Assembly: GCA_028703495.1 (NCBI GenBank)
Contig: JAQVMT010000008.1
Location: forward strand, 1-64,000
DNA from: Clostridia bacterium
GTDB lineage: Bacteria > Bacillota > Clostridia > Christensenellales > CAG-314
Length of the DNA stretch: 64,000 bases
Direction of reading: 5' to 3'
In this document: positions 54,232-64,000 of the stretch, one piece after another
Numbering within the stretch: position 1 is the first letter of the stretch
How the letters are laid out: every line of letters begins with the position of its first letter
The notes under the pieces: generated by a model
The model's database searches: none
Seen by the model: only the letters and a program-made list of their open reading frames with translations
Told to the model about the DNA's origin: nothing
Position numbers and translations under genes: made by a program

Positions 54232-54928
54232 AATAATCTCCCCCCTATTTCCTTACTGCGCCACTGCCGCATAATCGTTCAATCCGAATATGCGACGAAA
54301 ACTTCATTTGCAGTGCAACCACCATCCCGTCTGATTCGATCTTCAGATCGGAAGCTTATTGCGTATTATCCAAAAAAGCTCGCAAATCGACAAAATCGGA
54401 AGCCACTTATATAAGGAATCGGACAAAATCCGATCATGTTTCGGGCGTGCTTTCACGCACAACAAAAAATGCTTGCTGTGCGTGAAATTTATCTTTTGTA
54501 AGACGTTCTTTCGATACGTCGATATAAAACCGCAAACGCCGTTCGACTCGGACTCCAAGCCTGCCCGAAAGCAAGCCCGAACCCCGAATTGCCACTGCTT
54601 CACCTCGTGTAAACGAGCGAGCGGCAAACGCAAATTACTTGCGTGTACAAGCTGTGACGCGTTGTCGGCGGTAACAAACAATTGCTTCACTCTCTTGTCT
54701 TACGATATTCATTCGACATCTTATTGTAAACACCGATGAAGTTTGTGAAAGGAGTAGTGGATTAGTACAGTACTAAGTAACTACTAATTTCGCAAGCTTG
54801 GCGAGTGGATTTTTGAGGATAGAGTTTTCAAAAAGCGCAGGGCGTAGCAGCGCTACGTACGAGCATTTTTGGGAACTATAGACCGAAAAGACACCGATGA
54901 AGTTTGTGAAAGGAGTAGTGGATTAGTA
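54232..54928. repeat. 697-bp gap inside the ribosomal operon (secY-adk)
   Basis: Canonically these genes nearly touch. A direct repeat of about 38 bases (ACACCGATGAAGTTTGTGAA through GATTAGTAC) lies at about 54730-54767 and again at 54891-54928, touching the secY stop. Between the copies is a dispersed-repeat segment (54800-54880) shared with 38773-38830 in inverse orientation. The rest (54232-54730) shows no supported gene. Confidence 0.7.
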
Positions 54929-56308
54929 CTACTTAAATAATCCCTTGTAGTGGCGCATCATAATTTGCTGCTCGAGGGACTTATCGAACTCAAGAGCAAC
55001 GCTTACGACGATTAGCATACCGGTCGCGCTCAATCCCGACAACAGATTGGTTATCGAGGTGTTGGAGCCGACAAGCATTTCGGATTTTCCGATTAGGTTA
55101 AACAGAATCGAAGGCACCAAAGCCATTATCGCCAAGAAGATTGCGCCGTAAAGAGTAATTCTTTTTACAACGCTGTTTAAATACATTCCCGTAGGCTCGC
55201 CGGGTCTGATTCCCATAACGAAGCCTCCGTTTTGCTGCAAATTCTTGGATATATCCTGCGCGTTGAACGTAATCATACTGTAGAAGTACGCGAACGCGAA
55301 AATCAAAATGGCAAGAATTACGCTGTACAGAACGCTTCCCGAATACATATACTGGTTATACCATGTAACGAATCCACTGGAAGAATTGGCTGCAAACGTG
55401 GAAATGATGATGTTCGGTACACTCAAAAGAGCAAACGCGAAAATCAAGGGCAGAACGCCCGAACCGTTAACCTTAACGGGGATAAACGTGCTTTGTCCGC
55501 CGTACATTTTGTTGCCCTTCATCTGCTTGGCATACTGCACGGGAATACGTCTTTCTGCCTTGTCAACGCCCGCGATAAATCCGAAGATTACCACGACGAT
55601 AGCCAAGAACAGAATCAATCCAAGACCGCCGCCCGCGACAAAGGTGCCAATTTCAAACATACTCGTAATCGTTCCCAACAGGTAGTTGCCCGCCGTGGAT
55701 ACGATTCCGATGAAAATCAACAGCGAAATACCGTTGCTTACGCCGTAATCGGTAATTCTTTCGCCCAGCCACATACAAATAGTGCTTCCCGCTGTCAGTA
55801 CAAGCATTACGAAAATGAATACAACCCACTTGGGAAGAGTGATACTGCTTCCGAGCAACGCTTGGTTAAGCAGTGATTCGCCGCTGTCCGATGTTGAGTT
55901 ACTCAAACTAATCAGAATGGTAATCGAGCTTACCACAGCCAAAGCAATGGTCAAGTATCTTGTAATCTTATTGATTTTCTCTCTGCCTTCCTCGCCCTCT
56001 TTGGATAATTTCTCAAGTTTGGGGATTGCAACGGTCAAAAGTTGCATAATAATGCTTGCGTTAATATAGGGCGAAATACCTATCGCAAACAGCGCGCCTT
56101 GTCCGAGCGATCCGCCCGTAATTGCGCTCATAATGTTCAAAAAGTTGGTCGTGTCCGCAGACGCAAAGAAATCCGTAATAACGGACGCATTTATACCCGG
56201 TACGGGGATAAAACAACCCACCCTATATATGAACACCAATAAAAGCGTCCAAAGTATCTTCTTTCTGACATCCTTTATTTTAAAAGCATTTTTGTAGGTA
56301 GCAATCAT
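54929..56308 (-). CDS. secY: Preprotein translocase subunit SecY
   Basis: 459 residues, ten membrane helices. [12 protein letters not shown] plug region, [27 protein letters not shown] and the last cytoplasmic loop [11 protein letters not shown] are typical. Channel of the Sec pathway. Start overlaps the rplO stop by four bases. Confidence 0.97.
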   Translation of the reverse strand: MIATYKNAFKIKDVRKKILWTLLLVFIYRVGCFIPVPGINASVITDFFASADTTNFLNIMSAITGGSLGQGALFAIGISPYINASIIMQLLTVAIPKLEKLSKEGEEGREKINKITRYLTIALAVVSSITILISLSNSTSDSGESLLNQALLGSSITLPKWVVFIFVMLVLTAGSTICMWLGERITDYGVSNGISLLIFIGIVSTAGNYLLGTITSMFEIGTFVAGGGLGLILFLAIVVVIFGFIAGVDKAERRIPVQYAKQMKGNKMYGGQSTFIPVKVNGSGVLPLIFAFALLSVPNIIISTFAANSSSGFVTWYNQYMYSGSVLYSVILAILIFAFAYFYSMITFNAQDISKNLQQNGGFVMGIRPGEPTGMYLNSVVKRITLYGAIFLAIMALVPSILFNLIGKSEMLVGSNTSITNLLSGLSATGMLIVVSVALEFDKSLEQQIMMRHYKGLFK

Positions 56309-56757
56309 TTTTCAATTACCTCTGCTTTTCCGCCGGCATTGGTAATCGCTTCCAGAGCCGCTTTAGAGAACTTGTGAGCGTGAACAGTAAAGCTCTTACT
56401 CAATTCTCCCTCTCCAAGCACCTTTATCATCTCCGTATGCTTCATCGTTACAATTCTCATTGCAATCAAGTCCTCGGGAGTAATATCCGCGCCTGTTTCA
56501 AAGCTGTTATCCAAATCCTTTATATTTACAATCGCATACTCGGTTCTGAATTGATTGTAAAATCCACGTTTAGGCAGACGACGGGTTAAAGGCATCTGAC
56601 CGCCTTCGAATCCCGGACGTACTCCGCCGCCGCTTCTCGCCCACTGACCCTTATGTCCCTTCGCACTGGTTTTTCCGAGTCCGCTTCCGATTCCGCGACC
56701 GAGCCTTTTAGGGGCAGTCCTTGCTCCTTCAGCCGGAGCTATTGTGTGCATTTTCAT
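56305..56757 (-). CDS. rplO: 50S ribosomal protein L15
   Basis: 150 residues: [38 protein letters not shown]. Late-assembly 50S protein. Confidence 0.97.
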   Translation of the reverse strand: MKMHTIAPAEGARTAPKRLGRGIGSGLGKTSAKGHKGQWARSGGGVRPGFEGGQMPLTRRLPKRGFYNQFRTEYAIVNIKDLDNSFETGADITPEDLIAMRIVTMKHTEMIKVLGEGELSKSFTVHAHKFSKAALEAITNAGGKAEVIEK

Positions 56758-56778
56758 ATCTTATCCTCCTGTAAACGC

Positions 56779-57072
56779 TTACTCGTCAATGTCTTCAACA
56801 CTTACAAGGTGCCTAACTCTGTAAAGCATACCGCTGATTGCGTCGTTAAGTTCCACAACCTTGCTTTGATGCAGCTTCTTAAGTCCTAAGGCTTCGACAG
56901 TGCGAATCTGATCCTCCAAGCAGGCAATCGTACTCTTTACCAAAGTGATTCTTACCTTCTTTCCTGTCGCCTCGTATGGAGCATGACCTGTTTCATTCTT
57001 TGCACTGTGCAACGGCTTTTCAGCTTCCTTTACATATCTGTTGTTTATTATTAAAGGCTTTTTGTTTTCCAT
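56779..57072 (-). CDS. rpmD: 50S ribosomal protein L30 with N-terminal extension
   Basis: 97 residues. The L30 core starts near residue 39 (KVRITLVKSTIACLEDQIRT, GMLYRVRHLV). About 38 extra residues precede it (ENKKPLIINNRYVKEAEK), so the protein is well beyond the 60 residues usual in Firmicutes. ATG 57072 chosen for GGAGG five bases upstream. Confidence 0.9.
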   Translation of the reverse strand: MENKKPLIINNRYVKEAEKPLHSAKNETGHAPYEATGKKVRITLVKSTIACLEDQIRTVEALGLKKLHQSKVVELNDAISGMLYRVRHLVSVEDIDE

Positions 57073-57113
57073 AATATCCTCCATTTTCGTAAGACGAACA
57101 CAACAAAATCATT

Positions 57114-57782
57114 TTATCTGATTTCGTCTACGGTTTTGCCTCTTAGTTGAGCAACCTGTTCGGCTGTCCTCAAGCTCTTAAGTCCCGCCATTGTCGCCTT
57201 TACGCAGTTGATCGGGTTATTCGTGCCGTAACTCTTTGTGCAAATGTCCTTTATTCCGCAAGCGTCCAATACGTTACGCACGGGACCGCCGGCAATAACT
57301 CCGGTACCGGGTTGAGCGGGAAGCAATAGAACCATTCCTCTGCCTTCCTTTCCGATAGTCTCATGAGGTATCGTCGTGCCTACTCTTGCAATTTCAACCA
57401 TATTCCTTTTTGCTTGTTCCTGTGCCTTTTCAATAGCCTGCGGAACTTCGCTTGCTTTGCCAAGTCCTATTCCAACCTTGCCATTGCCGTCACCGACAAC
57501 CACAAGCGCGGCAAAACGCATAGTCCTACCACCCTTAACAACCTTGGTTACCCTGTTGATGGAAACCGTCTTTTTAATCAAACCGTCGGATTCCTTGGGT
57601 TGACGTTCTCTGTCCCTTCTGGGACGTCTGTCGCCGAACTTCTTCTCGCCCTGTTGTCCCTGACCTTGACGATCCTGACGATCGCCTCTGTCTCTGAAGT
57701 TTCTACGGGGTCTATCTGTTCCGTTGACTTCGGAAGCGGGGTTTTCGTTTTGATTAACAACTACTTCTTCAACTTCTGCCAT
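57114..57782 (-). CDS. rpsE: 30S ribosomal protein S5 with basic N-terminal extension
   Basis: 222 residues. About 65 residues rich in Arg, Asp, Gln and Gly ([15 protein letters not shown]) precede the core ([50 protein letters not shown]). Decoding fidelity protein; similar extensions are known in some Clostridia. Confidence 0.96.
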   Translation of the reverse strand: MAEVEEVVVNQNENPASEVNGTDRPRRNFRDRGDRQDRQGQGQQGEKKFGDRRPRRDRERQPKESDGLIKKTVSINRVTKVVKGGRTMRFAALVVVGDGNGKVGIGLGKASEVPQAIEKAQEQAKRNMVEIARVGTTIPHETIGKEGRGMVLLLPAQPGTGVIAGGPVRNVLDACGIKDICTKSYGTNNPINCVKATMAGLKSLRTAEQVAQLRGKTVDEIR

Positions 57783-57797
57783 TCTTTCATCCTCCCC

Positions 57798-58160
57798 TTA
57801 AAACTTCAAACCGGCTTCTCTTGCGCCGTCGGCAAGAGCCTTCACTCTGCCTGTGTACAAGTAGCCGCCTCTGTCGAATACAACCTGCTCGATTCCGGCT
57901 TCCACCGCTTTCTTTGCAAGCTTTTGTCCGACCAACTTCGCGCTTTGGACTTTGTTCTTTCCCTCATAGTCGCCTTGATCTACAAAGCTTGATTCCGAGC
58001 AAAGTGTGTTTCCGTTTACATCGTCGATAATTTGTGCGTAGATGTATTTGGTGCTTCTGTAAACGTTAAGACGAGGCTTCAACGCAGTTCCGAATACTTT
58101 TTCTCTCACTCTTTCATGACGAACTTTTCTATCCGAATTCTTATCTTTTTTTGATATCAT
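57798..58160 (-). CDS. rplR: 50S ribosomal protein L18
   Basis: 120 residues: [52 protein letters not shown]. Binds 5S rRNA. Confidence 0.97.
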   Translation of the reverse strand: MISKKDKNSDRKVRHERVREKVFGTALKPRLNVYRSTKYIYAQIIDDVNGNTLCSESSFVDQGDYEGKNKVQSAKLVGQKLAKKAVEAGIEQVVFDRGGYLYTGRVKALADGAREAGLKF

Positions 58161-58171
58161 AATACACTCCT

Positions 58172-58711
58172 TTACTTAGCGTTCTTCTTGCCTTCCTTCA
58201 ACACAACGACTTCGGTCTTGTAGCGAACGCCGTATGCGTGGTAGGGCTCAACAGGACGTGTCGCACGGATATTCGCGCAAGTCTGTCCGACCAACTCCTT
58301 GTCGATTCCCTTAACAACGATTTCGGTAAGTGAAGGACATTCAAAGGTGATGCCTTCGGGTGCAATCATCTCTACAGGGTGGGAATAACCGATATTGAGC
58401 ACCAGCTTATTGCCCGTAGCCTGCGCTTTATAACCGACGCCGTTGATAATCATCGACTTGCTGAAGCCCTCGGTAACACCGACGACCATAGAGTGAACCA
58501 ACGCTCTCGTAAGGCCGTGCAACGACCTTTCTTCCTTGGTGTCTCCGTTACGTTTAACGTGCAGAACTCCGTTGTCCTGTTCCACGTTATTACTCGGATG
58601 TATGTTCCTTTCAAGTTGTCCTTTCGCCCCTTTCACCGTAATGTGGTGTCCGTCGATTTTGACCTCTACACCATGCGGTACCGTAATGGGCAATCTTCCT
58701 ATTCTCGACAT
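58172..58711 (-). CDS. rplF: 50S ribosomal protein L6
   Basis: 179 residues: [36 protein letters not shown], and [13 protein letters not shown] end region. Near the factor-binding centre. Confidence 0.97.
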   Translation of the reverse strand: MSRIGRLPITVPHGVEVKIDGHHITVKGAKGQLERNIHPSNNVEQDNGVLHVKRNGDTKEERSLHGLTRALVHSMVVGVTEGFSKSMIINGVGYKAQATGNKLVLNIGYSHPVEMIAPEGITFECPSLTEIVVKGIDKELVGQTCANIRATRPVEPYHAYGVRYKTEVVVLKEGKKNAK

Positions 58712-58726
58712 TTTATCTTCCTCCCA

Positions 58727-59122
58727 CTACCAAACGAAAGCCAGAACTTCGCCGCCTTGATTGAGGGCGCGAGCCTGTTTGTCTGTCATTACGCCCTTGG
58801 ACGTACTTAATATCGCAATTCCCAAACCATTCAATACTCTGGGGATTTCGTTGCTCTTGGCATATACTCTCAAGCCGGGTTTGCTGATTCTTCTAAGTCC
58901 GCTTATCGCCTTTTGCTTTCCGACGTACTTAAGCCGAACCTTCATCGTATCGATAACCTCGCCTTTTATTATCTCATATCCGCTGATGTATCCTTCGTTC
59001 ACCAAAATCTCTGCAATCGCCTTCTTCATGTTCGACGACGGCATCTCGACGCTTTCGTGTTTTGCGGTCAAAGCGTTCCTGATACGAGTCAGCATATCCG
59101 CAATAGGATCTGTTACTACCAT
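58727..59122 (-). CDS. rpsH: 30S ribosomal protein S8
   Basis: 131 residues: [55 protein letters not shown]. Binds 16S rRNA; also a known translational regulator of the spc operon in E. coli. Confidence 0.97.
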   Translation of the reverse strand: MVVTDPIADMLTRIRNALTAKHESVEMPSSNMKKAIAEILVNEGYISGYEIIKGEVIDTMKVRLKYVGKQKAISGLRRISKPGLRVYAKSNEIPRVLNGLGIAILSTSKGVMTDKQARALNQGGEVLAFVW

Positions 59123-59133
59123 AATATACCTCC

Positions 59134-59319
59134 TTACCAGCTTGCCTTCTTAACACCGGGGATTTCTCCCTTATGCGCCTTTTCCCTGAAGCATATTCTG
59201 CAGATTCCGTACTTCTTCAAAACCGCGTGCGGTCTGCCACAGATAGTGCATCTTGTATACGCTCTCGTACTGAACTTTGGTGTTTTCTGCTGCTTATTTT
59301 TTAAAGCTGTCTTTGCCAT
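59134..59319 (-). CDS. rpsN: 30S ribosomal protein S14, zinc type
   Basis: 61 residues with two CxxC knuckles ([10 protein letters not shown] and GICRICFRE), the zinc-binding short form. Confidence 0.97.
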   Translation of the reverse strand: MAKTALKNKQQKTPKFSTRAYTRCTICGRPHAVLKKYGICRICFREKAHKGEIPGVKKASW

Positions 59320-59328
59320 AATTCCTCC

Positions 59329-59922
59329 TTACGCTCTAAAGGGCATTCCCAAAAGCTTCAGCAACTGCTTTGCTTCCTCGTCTGATTCAGCCGTGGTAAC
59401 AATGCTAATATCGAAACCTCTGGTCTTTTCCACTTGATCATATACGATCTCGGGGAACATCAATTGCTCTTTTACACCGAAAGTGTAATTGCCTCTGCCG
59501 TCGAACGAGCTGCCGTTTACGCCTCTGAAGTCCCTTACTCTGGGGAGAGCGATGCTGATGAGCTTATCCAAAAACTCATACATTCTTCTTCCTCTTAGGG
59601 TAACCTTCGCGCCCACGGGCATTCCCTCTCTGACCTTGAAGTTAGCAACGGATTTCTTTGCCTTGGTAACTATGGGTTTTTGTCCTGTTATCTGCTTCAA
59701 TTCCTCTACCGCGATTTGGAAGCTCTTGGTGTTGTCCTTAGCGTCGCCCAATCCGGCGTTGACCACGATCTTAACCAACTTGGGAACCTGCATTACGTTT
59801 TTATATCCGAAATGCTCGACAAGAGCGGGAACTGTCTGGGTCTTGTATTGCTCCATAAGCCTGTTAGGCTCCAAAAAAGCCTTGACTACGGCTTCTTTTT
59901 TAACTACCTTTTCCTTTGCCAT
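59329..59922 (-). CDS. rplE: 50S ribosomal protein L5
   Basis: 197 residues: [58 protein letters not shown]. About 15 residues longer than usual at the N-terminus. Contacts 5S rRNA and P-site tRNA. Confidence 0.97.
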   Translation of the reverse strand: MAKEKVVKKEAVVKAFLEPNRLMEQYKTQTVPALVEHFGYKNVMQVPKLVKIVVNAGLGDAKDNTKSFQIAVEELKQITGQKPIVTKAKKSVANFKVREGMPVGAKVTLRGRRMYEFLDKLISIALPRVRDFRGVNGSSFDGRGNYTFGVKEQLMFPEIVYDQVEKTRGFDISIVTTAESDEEAKQLLKLLGMPFRA

Positions 59923-59932
59923 TACAGTCCTC

Positions 59933-60355
59933 CTATCCCTTAGCCGTCGTAGCCTTCTTGGAAGAACGCCTTACGATCTTCTTTTCGGCTTTTACGGCGT
60001 CTTTATACTCGAGAACGGTTTCGACGTTGTTCTTTGCGCACTTCTTACAGTAACGAACCTTTCTTCCGTCTACTTCCTTTACTCCGTATCTCACACCCGT
60101 TTTGCAAACGTCGCAGTAAAGTAAAACGTTGCTTGCATCGATAGGTCTGGGTCTGGAAAGTATTCCTCCCTGCTCCCTGGCCGAACGGGGTTTTCTATGT
60201 TTTTTAACCAAATTCAAGCCGTCAACGACAACGGTGTTGTCCGAAGGATTAACCAAAAGAACCTTTCCTTTCTTTCCTTTTACGGCATTGTCGCCGTCGC
60301 TTCTTCCGACCGTAACAACGACTTGGTCACCTTTTTTAACGTGTATCTTGCTCAT
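59933..60355 (-). CDS. rplX: 50S ribosomal protein L24 with Cys4 and basic tail
   Basis: 140 residues. KOW core ([37 protein letters not shown]), then CDVC and CKKC pairs that likely bind zinc, then about 35 extra residues ending in a Lys/Arg-rich tail not found in the 105-residue Bacillus form. Confidence 0.95.
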   Translation of the reverse strand: MSKIHVKKGDQVVVTVGRSDGDNAVKGKKGKVLLVNPSDNTVVVDGLNLVKKHRKPRSAREQGGILSRPRPIDASNVLLYCDVCKTGVRYGVKEVDGRKVRYCKKCAKNNVETVLEYKDAVKAEKKIVRRSSKKATTAKG

Positions 60356-60364
60356 TTCTTCCTC

Positions 60365-60733
60365 CTACAGCACTTCGGGAGCGAGGGATACGATTTTCAT
60401 ATAATCCTTCTCTCTAAGTTCTCTTGCCACCGGCCCAAAAATACGGGTTCCCTTGGGCTGTTTTGCAGCATCGATAAGCACTGCCGCGTTGTCGTCGAAA
60501 CGAATGTAGGTGCCGTCTTTTCTGCCGATACCGCTGCTCGTTCTGACGATGACCGCCTTAACAACCTCGCCTTTTTTCACCGCTCCGCCCGGGGTTACGC
60601 TCTTTACAGAAGCAACGATTACATCACCGATGTTTCCGAATTTACGAAAAGAACCGCCAAGCACTTTTATACACATCAACTCTTTTGCGCCGCTGTTGTC
60701 GGCAGCCTTTAACCTTGTTTGTGGTTGTACCAT
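60365..60733 (-). CDS. rplN: 50S ribosomal protein L14
   Basis: 122 residues: [57 protein letters not shown]. Part of an intersubunit bridge. Confidence 0.97.
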   Translation of the reverse strand: MVQPQTRLKAADNSGAKELMCIKVLGGSFRKFGNIGDVIVASVKSVTPGGAVKKGEVVKAVIVRTSSGIGRKDGTYIRFDDNAAVLIDAAKQPKGTRIFGPVARELREKDYMKIVSLAPEVL

Positions 60734-60746
60734 AATGCGTTCCTCC

Positions 60747-61001
60747 CTACTTAGCTTTTTCTATGATCTCGACAACACGCCAATTCTTTTCCTTGGAAAG
60801 CTTACGAGTCTCCGCGATACCGACCTTGTCGCCGATTCCGCACTCGTTATTCTCGTCGTGCGCCTTGTATTTCTTTGTTTGTGATATGGTCTTTTTATAC
60901 AGAGGGTGCTTGTACTTCTCCACAACGGCAACAACAACAGTTTTGTCCATCTTGTCGCTTACAACAACTCCCTCAAGATACTTTCTTAATGCTCTTTCCA
61001 T
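60747..61001 (-). CDS. rpsQ: 30S ribosomal protein S17
   Basis: 84 residues: [56 protein letters not shown]. Binds 16S rRNA early. Confidence 0.97.
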   Translation of the reverse strand: MERALRKYLEGVVVSDKMDKTVVVAVVEKYKHPLYKKTISQTKKYKAHDENNECGIGDKVGIAETRKLSKEKNWRVVEIIEKAK

Positions 61002-61009
61002 ACTCCCTC

Positions 61010-61219
61010 CTACTTCACACCTGAGGAGATACCGAGTTCTCTCTCACGGATAATCGTTTGAACCTTTGCGATATCCTTTTTGCATACAGTCAGCGCTTTA
61101 GGATTGCTTAGCTGTCCCGTAGCGTGGCTTAATCTTAGGTTGAAGTACTCCTTCTTCAAATCGCCGAGCTTCTTAGCCAGCTCATCGTTAGTCATTTCGT
61201 GTATTAATTTCGCTTTCAT
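61010..61219 (-). CDS. rpmC: 50S ribosomal protein L29
   Basis: 69 residues: [40 protein letters not shown]. Start ATG overlaps the rplP stop as TGATG; a TTG one codon earlier is possible but less likely. Confidence 0.95.
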   Translation of the reverse strand: MKAKLIHEMTNDELAKKLGDLKKEYFNLRLSHATGQLSNPKALTVCKKDIAKVQTIIRERELGISSGVK

Positions 61220-61650
61220 CAACCTTCACCACCTTCAACAACTGCCTCTTTCTTCACAAACTTGCACTTAATGGGCAGTTTATGCGACGCCAAACGTAAC
61301 GCTTCTCTCGCAACACTCTCGGGTACATCTGCCATTTCAAACATTACCGTTCCGGGCTTGACAACGGCTACCCAATACTCGGGTGCGCCTTTACCTTTAC
61401 CCATTCTGACTCCGATAGGTTTCTTGGAAACGGGCTTGTGAGGGAAAATATCGATCCAGACCTTTCCTCCACGCTTTATAAATCTTGTCATAGCTACACG
61501 GGCAGCCTCTATTTGATTGCTCTTGATCCAGCAAGGCTCGGTAGCCATCAATCCGTATTCACCGTAAGCAACCGTATTGCCCTTATGAGCGGCTCCTTTC
61601 ATTCTGCCTCTCATTTGACGACGGTACTTAACTCTCTTGGGCATTAACAT
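61219..61650 (-). CDS. rplP: 50S ribosomal protein L16
   Basis: 143 residues: [57 protein letters not shown]. Start overlaps the rpsC stop (TAATG), with AGGAGG nine bases upstream. Confidence 0.97.
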   Translation of the reverse strand: MLMPKRVKYRRQMRGRMKGAAHKGNTVAYGEYGLMATEPCWIKSNQIEAARVAMTRFIKRGGKVWIDIFPHKPVSKKPIGVRMGKGKGAPEYWVAVVKPGTVMFEMADVPESVAREALRLASHKLPIKCKFVKKEAVVEGGEG

Positions 61651-62324
61651 TATGCAATACCTCCTTCTTCGACAGGTTTAACTTGCTTCTTTTTAAGCAC
61701 TTCTCCCTTGTAAATCCACACCTTGACTCCGATAACACCGAAGGTAGTGTGCGCGTTCGCGGTTGCATAGTCAATGTCCGCTCTTAAGGTGTGCAGAGGA
61801 ATACTACCCTCGTGGTAATGCTCTCTACGCGCGATTTCCGCTCCGTCGAGTCTGCCGCTTACCATAGTTTTGATTCCCTTCGCTCCCGATCTCATTGCTC
61901 TGCCCATAACCTGACGCATAGCCTTTCTGAAACCGATTCTCTTTTCGAGCTGCGACGCGATATTTTCCGCAATCAACTGAGCGTCGATGTCAGGTCTTGT
62001 TACCTCGTAGATGTTAATCTCGAGCTTTTGACCCTCACCGATAAGCTTGCTCACCTGTTCTTTGATAACCTCGACGCCTGCTCCCGCCTTACCGATGAGC
62101 GCACCGGGACGTCCGGTGTAAATATCAACGATAAGCTTGCCCTCGTTTCTTTCGATAACGATACGGCTGATAGCCTCGCTGTAATAGGTTTTCTTGATAA
62201 ACGTTCTGATGGTGTCGTCTTCCTTGATATATTTCGCAATATCCTTCTTGTCGGCGAACCATTTTGCGTTCCAACCCTTATTGATACCGATTCTCATTCC
62301 GTTCGGATTAGTTTTTTGTCCCAT
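61650..62324 (-). CDS. rpsC: 30S ribosomal protein S3
   Basis: 224 residues: [18 protein letters not shown] start, KH RNA-binding domain with [20 protein letters not shown], and [16 protein letters not shown] 62324 chosen (AGGAGG) over a longer frame that runs into rplV. Confidence 0.97.
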   Translation of the reverse strand: MGQKTNPNGMRIGINKGWNAKWFADKKDIAKYIKEDDTIRTFIKKTYYSEAISRIVIERNEGKLIVDIYTGRPGALIGKAGAGVEVIKEQVSKLIGEGQKLEINIYEVTRPDIDAQLIAENIASQLEKRIGFRKAMRQVMGRAMRSGAKGIKTMVSGRLDGAEIARREHYHEGSIPLHTLRADIDYATANAHTTFGVIGVKVWIYKGEVLKKKQVKPVEEGGIA

Positions 62325-62325
62325 A

Positions 62326-62721
62326 CTATGCCTCCTGTGCCTTCTCGTCAAGTACAACCGTAATGTGCGAAGTGCGCTTCAAAACTCTGTACGCCCTTCC
62401 CTTCGATTGCGGTCTTACGCGCTTTAACGTTCTTCCGCCGTCCGCATAGCACTTTGCAACGAACATATTGGACTTATCCAAGCCCTTATTGTTTTCTGCA
62501 TTGGCTCCCGCAGATTTTAAAACCTTCAAAATCGGATAACTTGCCGACTTTTGAGTGTGTTCCAAAATCGCAACTGCTTCGGGATAACTCTTTCCTCTGA
62601 TGAGATCCAAAACCACGCTGATCTTTCCCTGTGATATCCTGATAAACTTAGCGGTTGCATAGGGACGGTTGTCGGCGTTAGCCTTTCTTTGTTCAGCTCT
62701 TTTCTTAGTTCCTGTTGCCAT
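62326..62721 (-). CDS. rplV: 50S ribosomal protein L22
   Basis: 131 residues: YATAKFIRISQGKISVVLDL, NAENNKGLDKSNMFVAKCYA, GRAYRVLKRTSHITVVL. Lines the peptide exit tunnel. About 20 extra basic residues at the N-terminus (KKRAEQRKANADNRP). ATG 62721 has AGGAGGG. Confidence 0.96.
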   Translation of the reverse strand: MATGTKKRAEQRKANADNRPYATAKFIRISQGKISVVLDLIRGKSYPEAVAILEHTQKSASYPILKVLKSAGANAENNKGLDKSNMFVAKCYADGGRTLKRVRPQSKGRAYRVLKRTSHITVVLDEKAQEA

Positions 62722-62731
62722 CTTAACCCTC

Positions 62732-63010
62732 CTATTTTGCTCCCGTAGCTTTGCTTCCGCCGTGGCCTCTGAAAGTCCTTGTCGGTGCAAATTCGCCAAA
62801 CTTCATGCCGACCATTTCCTCGGTTACGAATACGGGGATATGCTTTCTTCCGTCGTGTACGGCGACCGTATGACCTACGAAGTCGGGGAATATCGTGGAA
62901 GCCCTTGACCAAGTCTTTAACGTTTTCTTTTCGCCGATTTTGTTCATTTCCTGTACTCTTTGGAGTAACTTAGGTTGAATATACGGACCTTTTTTAATTG
63001 ATCTACTCAT
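62732..63010 (-). CDS. rpsS: 30S ribosomal protein S19
   Basis: 92 residues: [53 protein letters not shown]. Head protein of the 30S subunit. Confidence 0.97.
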   Translation of the reverse strand: MSRSIKKGPYIQPKLLQRVQEMNKIGEKKTLKTWSRASTIFPDFVGHTVAVHDGRKHIPVFVTEEMVGMKFGEFAPTRTFRGHGGSKATGAK

Positions 63011-63025
63011 TTACTTGCTCCTCCG

Positions 63026-63853
63026 TTAGTTCACGCGCTTGATAATAAATCTGTTAGATCTATTCTTCTTCTTCCTTGTCTTATAGCCCAAAGCGGGTTT
63101 GCCCCAAGGAGTAACCGGTCCCGGTCTGCCGACAGGCGATTTTCCTTCGCCGCCGCCGTGCGGGTGGTCGCAGGGATTCATAACAGAGCCTCTTACGGTG
63201 GGTTTAACGCCCATATGGCGTTTTCTTCCTGCCTTGCCCAATGAAACGATTTCGTGGTCGACGTTTCCGACCTGACCGATAGTCGCTCTGCATTGAAGCA
63301 GAATATATCTCATTTCACCCGAAGGCATACGAATAGTGGCATATTTGCCCTCTTTCGCCATCAGCTGGGCAGAAATACCCGCCGAACGTGCGATTTGTCC
63401 GCCCTTGCCGGGATTCATCTCGATATTGTGGATAATCGTACCTACGGGAATAGACTCCAAAGGAAGGCAGTTGCCCACCTTGATGTCGGCGTTGTTTGCC
63501 GAAACGATTTTATCTCCGACGTTTAGACCGACGGGAGCCAATATATATCTCTTTTCTCCGTCCGCGTAGTGCAGCAAAGCGATGTTTGCCGTTCTGTTGG
63601 GATCGTACTCGATTGTGGCAACTTTTGCGGGAATGTCGTACTTATTACGCTTGAAGTCGATAACTCTGTACTTGATTCTGTTTCCGCCGCCGATATGACG
63701 AACGGTGATTCTTCCGGTTGCGTTTCTTCCGCCGTTCTTTCTTTGCGTTTCAAGCAAGCTCTTCTCGGGCTTGTTCGTAGTTATTTCCTCGAACATTGAC
63801 ACCGACATAAATCTTCTGCCGGGTGATGTCGGCTTATATCTTCTTATTGCCAT
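63026..63853 (-). CDS. rplB: 50S ribosomal protein L2
   Basis: 275 residues: [60 protein letters not shown]. Close to the peptidyl transferase centre; contains the invariant His in PHGGGEG. Confidence 0.98.
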   Translation of the reverse strand: MAIRRYKPTSPGRRFMSVSMFEEITTNKPEKSLLETQRKNGGRNATGRITVRHIGGGNRIKYRVIDFKRNKYDIPAKVATIEYDPNRTANIALLHYADGEKRYILAPVGLNVGDKIVSANNADIKVGNCLPLESIPVGTIIHNIEMNPGKGGQIARSAGISAQLMAKEGKYATIRMPSGEMRYILLQCRATIGQVGNVDHEIVSLGKAGRKRHMGVKPTVRGSVMNPCDHPHGGGEGKSPVGRPGPVTPWGKPALGYKTRKKKNRSNRFIIKRVN

Positions 63854-63856
63854 TTT

Positions 63857-64000
63857 TTACCTCCCGCTCAAGCTATCGAAGAATTCGATTCCCTTCGAGT
63901 CTTCTTTAAGTGTTACGATAGCTTTCTTGAACTTAGACGTGTAACCCTCGCTTCTGCCCTGTCTTTTGAACTTTCCTTTATAGTTTACCGTGTTGACGTT
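63857..64000 (-). CDS. rplW: 50S ribosomal protein L23, C-terminal part
   Basis: Last 47 codons only; the gene continues past the window edge. [20 protein letters not shown] and [18 protein letters not shown] are typical of L23, which sits at the exit tunnel and docks SRP and trigger factor. Seven bases usually separate it from rplB; here it is three. Confidence 0.92.
   Translation of the reverse strand, partial: NVNTVNYKGKFKRQGRSEGYTSKFKKAIVTLKEDSKGIEFFDSLSGR

Noticed and set aside
54343-54739. Overlapping frames of 115-126 residues in the secY-adk gap
   Set aside because: Frames on both strands of the same low-information sequence, no ribosome site, no similarity.
1-64000. tRNA or rRNA genes
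   Set aside because: I scanned spacers for T-loop-like GGTTCRANNCC with acceptor pairing and saw no complete cloverleaf; short or odd ones could be missed by eye.

Overview
The window looks like chromosome from a low-to-mid GC, endospore-forming anaerobe of the Bacillota (class Clostridia). The grounds are spoVT, spmA and spmB; a rubrerythrin; ribosomal protein L27 with the cleavable N-terminal extension beside its Prp protease; the canonical Firmicutes S10-spc-alpha gene order; zinc forms of S14, L36 and Adk; and TTGACA/TATAAT promoters with AGGAGG ribosome sites. The standard code fits throughout. No tRNA, rRNA or CRISPR array was recognised.

Layout. 0.3-2.7 kb: a three-gene restriction-modification operon on the minus strand (Dam-like methylase, endonuclease, second methylase), each gene broken by one missing T. 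3-6.3 kb: a large BspA-like leucine-rich-repeat membrane protein. 7-16.2 kb: a flippase-like membrane protein, dnaN, mnmE, a KamB-like P-loop protein, a small membrane protein, smpB, secG and the rplU-prp-rpmA operon with an L21-type leader. 16.4-21.5 kb: a polysaccharide deacetylase, an M16 peptidase, spmA/spmB and a short-chain dehydrogenase. 21.6-24.7 kb: feoA-feoB plus a small Cys-rich Feo protein, with a promoter flanked by two inverted-repeat operators. 24.9-28 kb: an arsR-type metalloid operon. 28.3-35.2 kb: a very large lipoprotein subtilase with BspA repeats, carrying a nonsense codon and a frameshift, next to a MarR regulator. 36-47.7 kb: spoVT, a uracil-DNA glycosylase, mrp, rubrerythrin, dihydrolipoyl dehydrogenase, an FGGY kinase and several unknown proteins. 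48-64 kb: the S10-spc-alpha operon read leftward, from a partial rplW to rplQ.

The most unusual feature lies between genes. Almost every spacer is a short array of two to five degenerate tandem copies of 35-120 bases. At several loci the copies repeat the terminal codons of the upstream gene together with a stop codon. The copies differ from the gene mostly by synonymous or conservative changes (spmA, feoB, the M16 peptidase, the KamB-like gene, the dehydrogenase and the thioredoxin-like gene). I call these 3'-terminal echoes. They could be scars of repeated allele replacement or slippage, or something undescribed. Separately, four dispensable genes carry five lesions; the four frameshifts are all single T losses on the coding strand, which needs read-level checking to tell decay from base-calling error.
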